NCBI GenBank assembly: GCA_904501915.1 | Contig: CAJGCV010000097.1 | Location: 1-6,964, forward strand | Reading direction: 5' to 3' | Length of the DNA: 6,964 nucleotides | Source of the DNA: an uncultured Akkermansia sp. | GTDB taxonomy: Bacteria > Verrucomicrobiota > Verrucomicrobiia > Verrucomicrobiales > Akkermansiaceae | Shown here: piece by piece, positions 1 through 5,750 of the stretch | Position numbering within the stretch: position 1 is the stretch's first letter | Layout: every line of letters begins with the position of its first letter | Notes under the pieces: generated by a model | What the model was told of the DNA's origin: nothing | What the model saw: the letters and a program-made list of their open reading frames with translations, nothing else | Database searches by the model: none | Made by a program: the position numbers and the translations under genes

Positions 1-387
1 AGCCTCCGTATCACTCCCGCCAATATATGCCGCCCCGGTACCCCATCGCACACGGTCACCATACACCTCATGGCTCGCCGTGTAGAAATTACTCTCCGCC
101 AGCCGCTCACTCAGAGCATTGGTCAACGCGCGGAAATACCGTGAAACACGGTCATCCACCTTCCCCTTCAGCTTCTTCCGGCTCTGCAACTTGAACCAGC
201 GCCGGCCTGCCGGCGTGATATAGCTGCTATGCGTACTCGTCAGCGTACGGGCAGCTCCCGCCGCCACGTCGCACTTCTCCATAAGCGATTTAAGCTCCCG
301 CACCATCGGGGAGGTCTCCTCCTCATAACGGGACCACAGACTCTGCGCCAGCTGCTTCAGCGCCCCTCTCAGCACATCCTGTTCCAT
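1..387 (-). CDS. Portal (head-tail connector) protein, N-terminal 129 residues, runs off the window
   Basis: Portals form the dodecameric ring at the capsid vertex through which DNA is packaged and ejected. The reading frame is open from the ATG at 387 to the window edge, giving 129 residues. Residues about 56-67 (SYITPAGRRWFKLQ region) match the conserved podoviral connector pattern of a Pro followed by an aromatic W-F-x-L. Residues about 80-122 (VSRYFRALTNAL, then ESNFYTASHEVYGD, then WGTGAAYIGG) match the family's helix, 'NFY...E.Y' and 'GTga' blocks. I recognise this as the T7-type head-to-tail connector family, whose members are usually about 500 residues or more, so most of the gene is missing. 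The start is set by a Shine-Dalgarno AGGAGAG (393-399) five bases upstream. The A of the ATG is also the last base of the preceding TGA, so the two genes are probably translationally coupled. The position after the capsid and fibre genes is unusual. Confidence 0.82.
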   Translation of the reverse strand, partial: MEQDVLRGALKQLAQSLWSRYEEETSPMVRELKSLMEKCDVAAGAARTLTSTHSSYITPAGRRWFKLQSRKKLKGKVDDRVSRYFRALTNALSERLAESNFYTASHEVYGDRVRWGTGAAYIGGSDTEA

Positions 388-716
388 CAATTCTCTCCTA
401 AGTTAGAATTGCCACCACCACTTCCCAAACCACGGAAACGCGGATTCACTGTAGAAGCACTAGTTTTCTTTCTCTTCTGAGCATTGTACACATTCCTCTC
501 AGCAGCCTCCTGCGTACTGGCCGTACTGGCCTGCACTGCGCCAGGCATCGCCGCGCTGCTGCTGGCTATTGCCTTGGCCGTCTGCTCCTGAGCGGCGGCA
601 TAACGCTCGGCTGCGGCCGCCTGAGCCTTAGCCGCCTTTTTCTGTCCCTGGTATCCGGCCCAGCCAGCTGCTGCTGATGCCAGGCCAAGTCCTATTGCTG
701 CTGCGGTAACTCCCAT
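387..716 (-). CDS. Small Ala/Gly-rich phage protein, possible internal virion or head/tail component
   Basis: 109 residues, not recognised as a named family. Residues 1-22 are an Ala/Gly-rich hydrophobic stretch (MGVTAAAIGLGLASAAAGWA) that could be a membrane-active helix. Residues 23-75 are a long, almost purely Ala/Gln/Lys/Glu helix. Residues 80-109 are basic, then Gly/Ser/Asn-rich and probably flexible (RFRGLGSGGG). Small proteins with an N-terminal hydrophobic helix and Ala-rich body often lie among podoviral head and tail genes and can be ejected virion proteins, but that role is inference from composition and position. The ATG follows the upstream stop by nine bases in an AU-rich leader with no Shine-Dalgarno. 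The TGA overlaps the portal ATG by one base. Confidence 0.72.
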   Translation of the reverse strand: MGVTAAAIGLGLASAAAGWAGYQGQKKAAKAQAAAAERYAAAQEQTAKAIASSSAAMPGAVQASTASTQEAAERNVYNAQKRKKTSASTVNPRFRGLGSGGGNSNLGEN

Positions 717-725
717 AAAATTATT

Positions 726-998
726 CTAGTTATGTTCCATATAATCATCCCCTGCGGCCTTCAGCATAGAGTTGGCTGTCTTCACCAACTCGCAACCGCC
801 GCACTTCTTACCTATCTCCCTGGCCAATTCCCGGTTCTCCTTGCGAAGCGAACGAATCTCATTCCCCTGGGAAATAGTTATCCAGGTCAACAAGCCAGTA
901 CCAATCAGCGTAGCACCCACCTGCGCCACACTCTCAGCCCCTGGCAGCAGGGCCGTGCTCAGCACAGCCCCGCAAACAATACCCACGTGATTAGTCAT
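726..998 (-). CDS. Two-membrane-segment small protein, holin-like
   Basis: 90 residues from the ATG at 998. Residues about 5-20 (VGIVCGAVLSTALLPG) and 24-43 (VAQVGATLIGTGLLTWITIS) are hydrophobic and separated by a short AES turn, giving a predicted helical hairpin. Residues 46-64 are a charged, coiled-coil-like stretch (NEIRSLRKENRELAREIGK), followed by a CGGC pair at 66-69 and an acidic tail. Two membrane segments plus a charged soluble tail in a late operon fit a class II-type holin, but no endolysin is in the window to support this. A longer start at 1019 would add seven basic residues. I prefer 998 because AAGGCGGGAA lies just upstream and the ATG overlaps the preceding TAA by eight bases, as expected for coupled genes. 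The stop is TAG. Confidence 0.72.
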   Translation of the reverse strand: MTNHVGIVCGAVLSTALLPGAESVAQVGATLIGTGLLTWITISQGNEIRSLRKENRELAREIGKKCGGCELVKTANSMLKAAGDDYMEHN

Positions 999-1263
999 TT
1001 CCCGCCTTCTTGGAAACATTCTTCCTTTTCGTGCTCACCTCAGCAGTAGCCTCAACCACCTCAGCAGTAGCCTCAACCACCTCAGCAGTAGCCTCAACCA
1101 CCTCAGCAGTAGCCTCCTCTAGAAACACCGCATCCAGGTACTCAGGCTTGATAATCACACGCGGGCCAGCCGGCATCTTCACCACCAGGCCTCCGCCAAT
1201 CACACCCTGCACCTGCACCTTAACCAGGCAATACTGTCCCGGCTTCGCGTCAAGAATATTCAC
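991..1263 (-). CDS. Small protein with a perfect heptad-repeat tail (GTG start)
   Basis: 90 residues, function unknown. Residues 1-48 look like a compact beta-rich domain (GQYCLVKVQVQGVIGGG, then VRVI-like strands to YLDAVFL). Residues 49-76 are an uninterrupted tandem array of the heptad A-T-A-E-V-V-E, which could form an acidic coiled coil. Residues 77-90 are a basic tail (STKRKNVSKKAGND). The start is a GTG, chosen because an AGGAGG (1271-1276) lies seven bases upstream and the GTG overlaps the TGA of the previous gene by four bases (GTGA). The repeat is also nearly perfect at DNA level, which suggests recent slippage expansion. A minor virion protein or a scaffold/linker is possible, but nothing in the sequence decides this. 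Confidence 0.7.
   Translation of the reverse strand: MNILDAKPGQYCLVKVQVQGVIGGGLVVKMPAGPRVIIKPEYLDAVFLEEATAEVVEATAEVVEATAEVVEATAEVSTKRKNVSKKAGND
1038..1116 (-). repeat. 21-bp perfect tandem repeat, 3 full copies plus a 16-base partial copy
   Basis: The 21-base unit beginning CCTCAGCAGTAGCC (plus-strand sense) occurs without a mismatch at 1038-1058, 1059-1079 and 1080-1100, followed by its first 16 bases at 1101-1116. It is in frame and encodes the seven-residue unit A-T-A-E-V-V-E of the overlapping gene. Identical synonymous positions in all copies mean the array arose by recent duplication rather than by selection on the protein alone. Confidence 0.97.
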
Positions 1264-1514
1264 TTCTCCACCTCCTTCACCTGAATAATGCGATACTCAC
1301 ACTCTGTACCCGTTGCCACATGCGCAGCCTTATGCCAGCGCTGCAACTGCTCCGGCGTGATACGCTGCACCTGGCCGCAGCTGGTCAGCAGACCCGCAGC
1401 AGCCAGCGCGCCCACCACGGCACCGGCAATCAGCTTAGCCCAGGACTCCTTGATACCCCAACCAGTCAGCAGACCGGTCAGCCAGCTATGTGTCTCTTTT
1501 GTATTCTGTTTCAT
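1260..1514 (-). CDS. Small membrane lipoprotein candidate, possible lysis (spanin-type) or exclusion protein
   Basis: 84 residues. Residues 1-26 are polar with an amphipathic Trp-containing stretch (WLTGLLTGWG). Residues 27-45 are strongly hydrophobic (AKLIAGAVVGALAAAGLLTS). Residues 43-46 are L-T-S-C, an acceptable lipobox with Cys46 as the lipid-modified residue. The remaining 38 residues (RITPEQLQRWHKAAH and a charged tail) would be exposed outside the inner membrane. The n-region is longer than in a typical lipoprotein signal, so a plain single-pass membrane protein is the alternative. Small lipoproteins in late phage operons include outer-membrane spanins and superinfection-exclusion proteins. 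Nothing here separates these. The gene starts 12 bases after the 274-aa gene, in a leader with seven Ts (minus strand) and no Shine-Dalgarno. It ends overlapping the GTG of the next gene by four bases. Confidence 0.72.
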   Translation of the reverse strand: MKQNTKETHSWLTGLLTGWGIKESWAKLIAGAVVGALAAAGLLTSCGQVQRITPEQLQRWHKAAHVATGTECEYRIIQVKEVEK

Positions 1515-1526
1515 AAGAAAAAAATA

Positions 1527-2351
1527 TCACTGCACTATAATTTCCAGTATCTTTGCATTCAAAGCCATCTGCGCGGCCGGGTAAGTCACAGACACCTTAG
1601 CCGTGCCACTCACACCATACAGCCACACCGAAAACGGCCCTCCTGACAACCCACGAACGGAATCGGCCGCATCGTAAAACTTCATGCCGCCCTTTCCTCC
1701 CTTCTTGCCTTTCTTGTACCATGCCTGCACCTGCTTAATCCACCCTCCATCTGCCCCCATGAGGTAAGCCGCACCAGGCACATCTTTGCCGTACCAACTC
1801 GTACTCAGAGAAACATCGCAGGTACTCACCGGCTGGAAAGCCCCTACATTCTGTAACTCGTTGAACGTAGAACCTTCAGGAATGCCGTACGTATCAGTCC
1901 AGCCATTCATCCCGACCTCAATACTGACGAAATCACCACGCAACAGAGAATCGGCAAACGGCCCGGAATTCTTAAGAAAGACGATACTGCTGCTGCCTGC
2001 ATCAAACCGGATTTCCTCCTTTACCGCATCACGCCGCCAGATACGGCTCCCTACCTTCAGCCGGAGATACCCACCCCCGGCAGAAAAATCACGCGTAGCC
2101 AGCGCATACCGCGAAAGCATGCCCTCTAACCCTGAATCCAGCGCGAGCCGCAAGGCAGTGACGCGATGCTGACCAGCCGCCGGCCACAGCTGCACCACCT
2201 TACCGCCCTCCCCCTTCCTGCCACTCTTCACACCGTAGGAAATCAGCCTCAGCCCCACCATGCCCTCACGCGAGCCGTCCAGCGAAAAGTAAGCTCCGGC
2301 CCCATCCCTGGGCGTGCCGGTAAGCGCACCATGTCGAATCTTCAGAGCCAT
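1527..2351 (-). CDS. Phage protein of unknown function, likely tail/fibre-associated structural protein
   Basis: 274 residues with no family I can name and no signal peptide or membrane segment. The composition is rich in Gly, Ser and short alternating hydrophobic strands, as in beta-structured virion proteins. A Lys/Gly-rich patch at about residues 213-223 (YKKGKKGGKGG) is a probable exposed loop. The last 45 residues (PFSVWLYGVSGTAKVSVTYPAAQ and on) look like a final beta-sandwich segment. The start codon lies only three bases after the fibre stop (TGA GTT ATG), with no clear Shine-Dalgarno, so it is probably translated by coupling to the fibre gene. This adjacency suggests a fibre partner, a fibre assembly factor or a second receptor-binding component. 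That role is inference from position. Confidence 0.75.
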   Translation of the reverse strand: MALKIRHGALTGTPRDGAGAYFSLDGSREGMVGLRLISYGVKSGRKGEGGKVVQLWPAAGQHRVTALRLALDSGLEGMLSRYALATRDFSAGGGYLRLKVGSRIWRRDAVKEEIRFDAGSSSIVFLKNSGPFADSLLRGDFVSIEVGMNGWTDTYGIPEGSTFNELQNVGAFQPVSTCDVSLSTSWYGKDVPGAAYLMGADGGWIKQVQAWYKKGKKGGKGGMKFYDAADSVRGLSGGPFSVWLYGVSGTAKVSVTYPAAQMALNAKILEIIVQ

Positions 2352-2354
2352 AAC

Positions 2355-4505
2355 TCAATAAACCAGATACAAAGTGTGAGCCTCAATAACCTCCAGAGCA
2401 TCGTAAGCCTCCTGGGTCATCACCTTAATATCAAACAAAGTTGTATTCGTCCGGATATAACCCTGCAGCAGAGTTTCAATCTCGCTCCGCGTATGGTAGA
2501 ACTGGTGCAGAGTGGCTGCATCCAGCACATGCGCCGCCTCCTCATCCAGCGGATTATTGGTAAGCCGCACACCAGCCAACGTATCCCTGGTAGCCTTCTT
2601 CAGCACCAGCCCATCGTCTGGAGTCTGGTCGAATTGCTCCGCCTTCGCCATAACCCCAACAGCATTGCTGCCATTGGGAAGGGTGCCTACATTCCAGCCT
2701 GAAATACCCTTGGCCACCCAGTCAGCCTTCATCATCGTGCGAAGCGCACCACCCGGCACAGTATTATTAAACAACTGCCCCGTAATGTCCTGGCCATACT
2801 CATTACGCACACCGTTAGAGGCAATGCCCACCGGAATAATCCATGGCATGCCCATGCTCTGCGGCACACTTGTACCCACCTTAACAGTCCCCCAGCGAAA
2901 CGCCTGCGCCGGTGCCACGTTGGTACCCAGCGCCACCACGCGACCAGCAGCATCCTTACCGATAGGAATGCCTCCCTCAATCACCTCATCCGTACTCAGG
3001 GTAATCGTACCGCTGCACAGCGTGGTAGCCTGAGGCACCATCATCTGGTTATTGTCATTCACACCAACCGGCGCCCCTTGTTCAATCGGCATCTCCGTCC
3101 CCAGCTTAACCAGGCCGTCCACCGTAGCAGTAGCGGGCCGCTGAGCCTGCGCAGCGTTACCAGCCAGGCACACCCAGCCAGCCTCATCAAACCACTCATA
3201 CACCAGCACCTGCCCCGCGTGCGGGCTCAGGAAACCCAAGTACGGAGTACGCTGACTATACCAACCAGCATCATAACGGCAAGCACAATCGCCAGTCCCC
3301 AGTATCGGGCTCCGCATATGCACAGCCGGACGCGTCACTGAAGTCTCGCCAATAGCCTCCAGACTATCTGCCAGGTAGAGCTCCAGCCCCGCACCAGGCG
3401 GCACCACAAACGGCTCCACAAACTCCCAGCTCACATCCTGACCATTCGTCCACGCCTCAGCCGTCACACTCCGGCTCAGCAAGCGCGTAGTAGCATTCCC
3501 CACCCGCAAGAAAGCCGCCAGATACACCGGCGTGGTGGAAGAATTCTTCACCGAAATCACCACCCCGCTCAGCAGAATACCATGCGGCACCACATCTGCA
3601 CTCAGCCGCCAGGCGTTCCAGTCACCAGCATCTCCAGGCACCTCCTCCAGCACATTCAGCATCGCCGGTACATTCACATAATAAGTATGCCCACTGTTGC
3701 AAGTCTCCCCGCTGGTGGGAATCTCCTCCACGGAATCAACAAGATGCTTCACAATACGGTCACCATCCAAACCATCCTCACCAATCGCCTTGTGCGGCTG
3801 CTTCACGCCATTCAGCACCCAATAACCATCAGCCGAAATCGTGGGGATGAACTCACGCGGTGCGTTAGCAATCAACTCCTTTGCGCTCTCCAGCACCGCC
3901 TCGGCGCCCTCCTTGGCAGTCTCGGCACCATCCCTGGCAGCCTCAGCATCATCCACCAAATCATCAACACCATCCAGCTTATCCAGCGCCTCCTTGGCAG
4001 ACTCCAAAGCATCCTTGGCATCCTTCCCTATACCCTTCACCCCCTCAGCCACACGCAGCGTCTCATTCATGGCCTGCACAGCCACCGTGCTCGCCTGCCA
4101 TTCAAGCTGCACCCGCTTATTCACATCACCCGGCAACAGCACATTCAGCGTCCGGTGCGCGTAAACACTCCGATCCACGGCCGCCAGCTTCCCCAACGCA
4201 GAAATACGCCCTTCAAGCAAACGTACCTTTTCACCGGTATCAGCCGCAATCCAAACCTCATACTCCCAGCGCCCCTCCGGCAGCGGAGGAATCGAAACCA
4301 GCACCGTGTTACGCGAAGCATCAGCCTCACTCAATGTCAGCTCAACATCAAAATCCAGCCCATCGCAATGCACCGCTCCTGCAAAAGTCATCCCATCCAG
4401 CCCGGCAGCATCGCCGGTCTCTGCGTCCATAAACCGAAACGTACTCTGCCACCGAGTACCCGCCAGCACGCTCAAATTACTTGAAACACCAAGAAAATTA
4501 AACAT
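2355..4505 (-). CDS. Modular tail fibre / receptor-binding protein (716 aa)
   Basis: A long trimeric-fibre-type protein expected to attach to the tail and contact the host surface. Residues about 1-110 form a beta-rich domain (aGTRWQ, then FRFMDAETGD, then EGRWEYEVWIAADTGEKVRLLEGRIS) resembling N-terminal baseplate/fibre adaptor domains. Residues about 135-213 are an Ala/Glu/Lys/Asp heptad coiled coil (KDAKDALESAKEALDKLDGV, EAARDGAETAKEGAEAVLES). Residues 220-247 carry a linker motif (PTISADGYWVLNGVKQ, then GEDGLDGD) common in gut phage fibres. Residues about 265-450 form a second beta domain. Residues 457-650 contain three spaced copies of a fibre motif (TVDGLVKLGTEMP, RWGTVKVGTSVP, DTLAGVRLTNNP). 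The C-terminus (VMTQEAYDAL, then HTLYLVY) matches a tail-protein ending seen in many phages. The start is supported by AAGGTGG just upstream of the ATG and by the 48-base spacing to the conserved leader core. Domain names are from pattern recognition only. Confidence 0.85.
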   Translation of the reverse strand: MFNFLGVSSNLSVLAGTRWQSTFRFMDAETGDAAGLDGMTFAGAVHCDGLDFDVELTLSEADASRNTVLVSIPPLPEGRWEYEVWIAADTGEKVRLLEGRISALGKLAAVDRSVYAHRTLNVLLPGDVNKRVQLEWQASTVAVQAMNETLRVAEGVKGIGKDAKDALESAKEALDKLDGVDDLVDDAEAARDGAETAKEGAEAVLESAKELIANAPREFIPTISADGYWVLNGVKQPHKAIGEDGLDGDRIVKHLVDSVEEIPTSGETCNSGHTYYVNVPAMLNVLEEVPGDAGDWNAWRLSADVVPHGILLSGVVISVKNSSTTPVYLAAFLRVGNATTRLLSRSVTAEAWTNGQDVSWEFVEPFVVPPGAGLELYLADSLEAIGETSVTRPAVHMRSPILGTGDCACRYDAGWYSQRTPYLGFLSPHAGQVLVYEWFDEAGWVCLAGNAAQAQRPATATVDGLVKLGTEMPIEQGAPVGVNDNNQMMVPQATTLCSGTITLSTDEVIEGGIPIGKDAAGRVVALGTNVAPAQAFRWGTVKVGTSVPQSMGMPWIIPVGIASNGVRNEYGQDITGQLFNNTVPGGALRTMMKADWVAKGISGWNVGTLPNGSNAVGVMAKAEQFDQTPDDGLVLKKATRDTLAGVRLTNNPLDEEAAHVLDAATLHQFYHTRSEIETLLQGYIRTNTTLFDIKVMTQEAYDALEVIEAHTLYLVY

Positions 4506-4514
4506 ACCACCTTA

Positions 4515-4553
4515 ATACCACAGTCCTCATCAAAAAACCTATTCCCGCAAACG
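4515..4553 (-). promoter_or_regulatory. Conserved leader/promoter-like module, copy C (before tail fibre)
   Basis: On the minus strand this reads CGTTTGCGGGAATAG, then G and a six-T run, a 9-base spacer, then TGTGGTAT, ending nine bases before the fibre ATG. The core starts 48 bases upstream of the ATG, the same distance as in the other two full copies. It begins directly after the T-tract of the capsid terminator. No -35/-10 pair with normal spacing is visible, so a phage-encoded RNA polymerase or sigma factor, or an mRNA leader element, is more likely than a host housekeeping promoter. The regulatory role is inference; the conservation is directly visible. Confidence 0.75.
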
Positions 4554-4590
4554 AAAAAGGCGGGCCAGGCTCCAATCCACCTGACCCGCC
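4554..4590 (-). terminator. Rho-independent terminator after the major capsid gene
   Basis: In minus-strand sense, GGCGGGTCAGG (4590-4580) pairs with CCTGGCCCGCC (4569-4559) as an 11-bp stem with one G-U pair and a 10-base loop. A TTTTT tract (4558-4554) follows at once. It lies 20 bases after the capsid stop codon and immediately before leader copy C. The stem is GC-rich and the T-tract is on the correct side for minus-strand transcription. Confidence 0.92.
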
Positions 4591-4609
4591 CCGGTTTACT
4601 TCATCACTA

Positions 4610-5617
4610 TCATTCTGCGCACTGAATCTCAATCACAGAAGACTCGTACTTACGCGTAGCACCGAAGCTCATCTGCGCTACCACCTGGCCGTAGTTCACA
4701 CGCTTCTCAGCAGGGCCCTCCACGCGCACACTCACATCATTCCACGGGCCGAAATACACATGCTCCTTAATCCACATCGGGCAGCAGCGAACATCCGTAG
4801 TGCCGGCCTTATACGGCAGCATCTCCAGCTCCACCAGCTGCACACCCAGAATCGAACTCAGCTTGCCGCTCTGCATATCCAGCACCTTCCACATCGGGTC
4901 AGACACCTCAAAATACTGCATCAGAGCCATAATCTGAGAGCTGCTCATAGCCATCACCGGCGTAGTCACACCAGGAATATAAGCGTGGCTTGCCTTCAGA
5001 CGCTTAAGACCCTCACGAATCTTGCCCAGCGTCATATTGCTAGCTACCTTGCTGCCACTCTCCACAAAATCCGGAGCGATTATCTGCGAATCCGGCAGAT
5101 CCTTAAGCACAGTGCCATGCTTGCCCAGGTAATTAGTACCCAGCATACCGCCGGCAATCTCCTCATCATACGGACTATCAGCAGCCGTGGAAACAGTCAG
5201 CTTGCGCCAGATATTCTGAGAGTCCAGACCAATACCCAGAATATTGGCATCCTTCGTACGCTGACTCTCTGCCTTGATTTCCGCGATGATACCAGGCACC
5301 TGCTCCTTCACCTGCGTAGAATACAGCTTGACATCACACGTGAACTCATGCGCCGTATAGAAAGCCACCGGCTTCATCTGGCGCGTACCATAAGTATCAC
5401 GAATCGGATCCTCCACATTCTGGAATGCAGAGCGAATACGCCTAATCTTGGAACCTGAGCGGTAATCAATATTCACCGCGTTACCCACACAACAAGGCAT
5501 GTGCGTTACCCAGGGAGAAAGCACACTATGCTCCTGCTGCAGCTGACGAGCCAGAAGACCAGACCACTTCTCACTATACTTCTGGTCGATAGATTGATTA
5601 ATGTTACTTGCGTCCAT
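4610..5617 (-). CDS. Major capsid protein
   Basis: 335 residues, the expected size for a podoviral HK97-fold capsid subunit, and located directly after an acidic scaffold gene. The N-terminus (SIDQKYSEKWSGLLARQLQQ, then HSVLSPWVTHM) resembles the N-arm of this capsid group. Residues about 60-130 carry the pattern seen in these proteins (DTYGTRQMKPVAFYTAHEF, then a long helix to RTKDANILGIG). The C-terminal strand region (WIKEHVYFGPWNDVSVRVEG, then QVVAQMSFGATRKYESSVIE) matches the 'GatR.e...V..i.c' ending typical of podoviral capsid families such as the Bordetella BPP-1 type. The exact family is from pattern memory, not a search. The start has AAGGTG just upstream and the conserved 48-base spacing to the leader core. 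The gene sits alone between two terminators, which implies its own high-level late transcript. Confidence 0.9.
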   Translation of the reverse strand: MDASNINQSIDQKYSEKWSGLLARQLQQEHSVLSPWVTHMPCCVGNAVNIDYRSGSKIRRIRSAFQNVEDPIRDTYGTRQMKPVAFYTAHEFTCDVKLYSTQVKEQVPGIIAEIKAESQRTKDANILGIGLDSQNIWRKLTVSTAADSPYDEEIAGGMLGTNYLGKHGTVLKDLPDSQIIAPDFVESGSKVASNMTLGKIREGLKRLKASHAYIPGVTTPVMAMSSSQIMALMQYFEVSDPMWKVLDMQSGKLSSILGVQLVELEMLPYKAGTTDVRCCPMWIKEHVYFGPWNDVSVRVEGPAEKRVNYGQVVAQMSFGATRKYESSVIEIQCAE

Positions 5618-5626
5618 GTCACCTTC

Positions 5627-5665
5627 ATACCACGCACACCTCAGAAAAACCTATTCCCGCATACG
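5627..5665 (-). promoter_or_regulatory. Conserved leader/promoter-like module, copy B (before major capsid)
   Basis: On the minus strand this reads CGTATGCGGGAATAG, then G and a five-T run, a 10-base spacer, then CGTGGTAT, ending nine bases before the capsid ATG. It differs from copy C by one base in the 15-base core and one in the downstream octamer, and it keeps the 48-base distance to the ATG. A degenerate second copy lies immediately upstream, after the scaffold terminator. Confidence 0.75.
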
Positions 5666-5666
5666 C

Positions 5667-5686
5667 AAAACCTTTTCCCGATTCCG
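5667..5686 (-). repeat. Degenerate tandem copy of the leader core upstream of capsid
   Basis: On the minus strand this reads CGGAATCGGGAAAAGGTTTT. It matches the adjacent copy B (CGTATGCGGGAATAGGTTTT) at 15 of 20 aligned positions and is separated from it by one base. It follows directly on the T-tract of the scaffold terminator, the same place that the intact copy occupies before the fibre gene. It has no TGTGGTA element of its own at the normal spacing, so it may be a decayed duplicate or an accessory binding site. Confidence 0.6.
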
Positions 5687-5720
5687 AAAAAACACCCCCG
5701 GAGCCTCAGCCCCAGGGGTG
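5687..5720 (-). terminator. Rho-independent terminator between scaffold and capsid genes
   Basis: In minus-strand sense, CACCCCTGGGGC (5720-5709) pairs with GCTCCGGGGGTG (5704-5693) as a 12-bp stem with two G-U pairs and a TGAG tetraloop, followed by TTTTTT (5692-5687). On the plus strand the two wobble positions become C/A mismatches, so the structure is specific to minus-strand RNA. It lies 30 bases after the scaffold stop codon. Confidence 0.92.
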
Positions 5721-5750
5721 CCGTATGTTATGCCAACGAACAACCGAAAC

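Noticed and set aside
200..215. Perfect inverted repeat with 7-base arms (CGCCGGC / GCCGGCG)
   Set aside because: It lies inside the portal coding region at Pro-Ala-Gly-Arg-Arg codons, is GC-only, has a two-base centre and no T-tract. It is probably chance.
999..1019. Upstream ATG at 1019 extending the holin-like gene by seven residues
   Set aside because: The ATG at 998 has a better-placed purine-rich site and the overlap geometry of coupled genes. The longer start would add MFPRRRE and a 29-base overlap. It cannot be fully excluded, since holins can have dual starts.
1038..1116. CRISPR-like array
   Set aside because: The 21-base units are directly adjacent with no spacers, and they are in frame inside a coding sequence.
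1518..1524. Seven-base homopolymer as a programmed slippage site
   Set aside because: It lies between genes, after the stop of the 274-aa gene and before the next ATG, so slippage there would not fuse reading frames.
3582..4484. 300-residue open frame on the plus strand, opposite the fibre gene
   Set aside because: It is antisense to a long gene with clear fibre features, is rich in His/Gln/Pro/Arg/Leu as expected from a reversed reading, and has no domain or start signal. The same applies to the plus-strand frames at 2166-2702, 1786-2172 and 4760-5458.
1527..4505. Diversity-generating retroelement target, suggested by the BPP-1-like neighbourhood
   Set aside because: No reverse transcriptase, template repeat or Asn-rich variable C-terminus is visible in the fibre or 274-aa protein within this window.
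4515..4553. Ordinary sigma-70 type promoter for the conserved leaders
   Set aside because: The conserved blocks are too far apart for a -35/-10 pair, and no TATAAT-like hexamer recurs at matching places in the three copies. The bases upstream of the core are not conserved.
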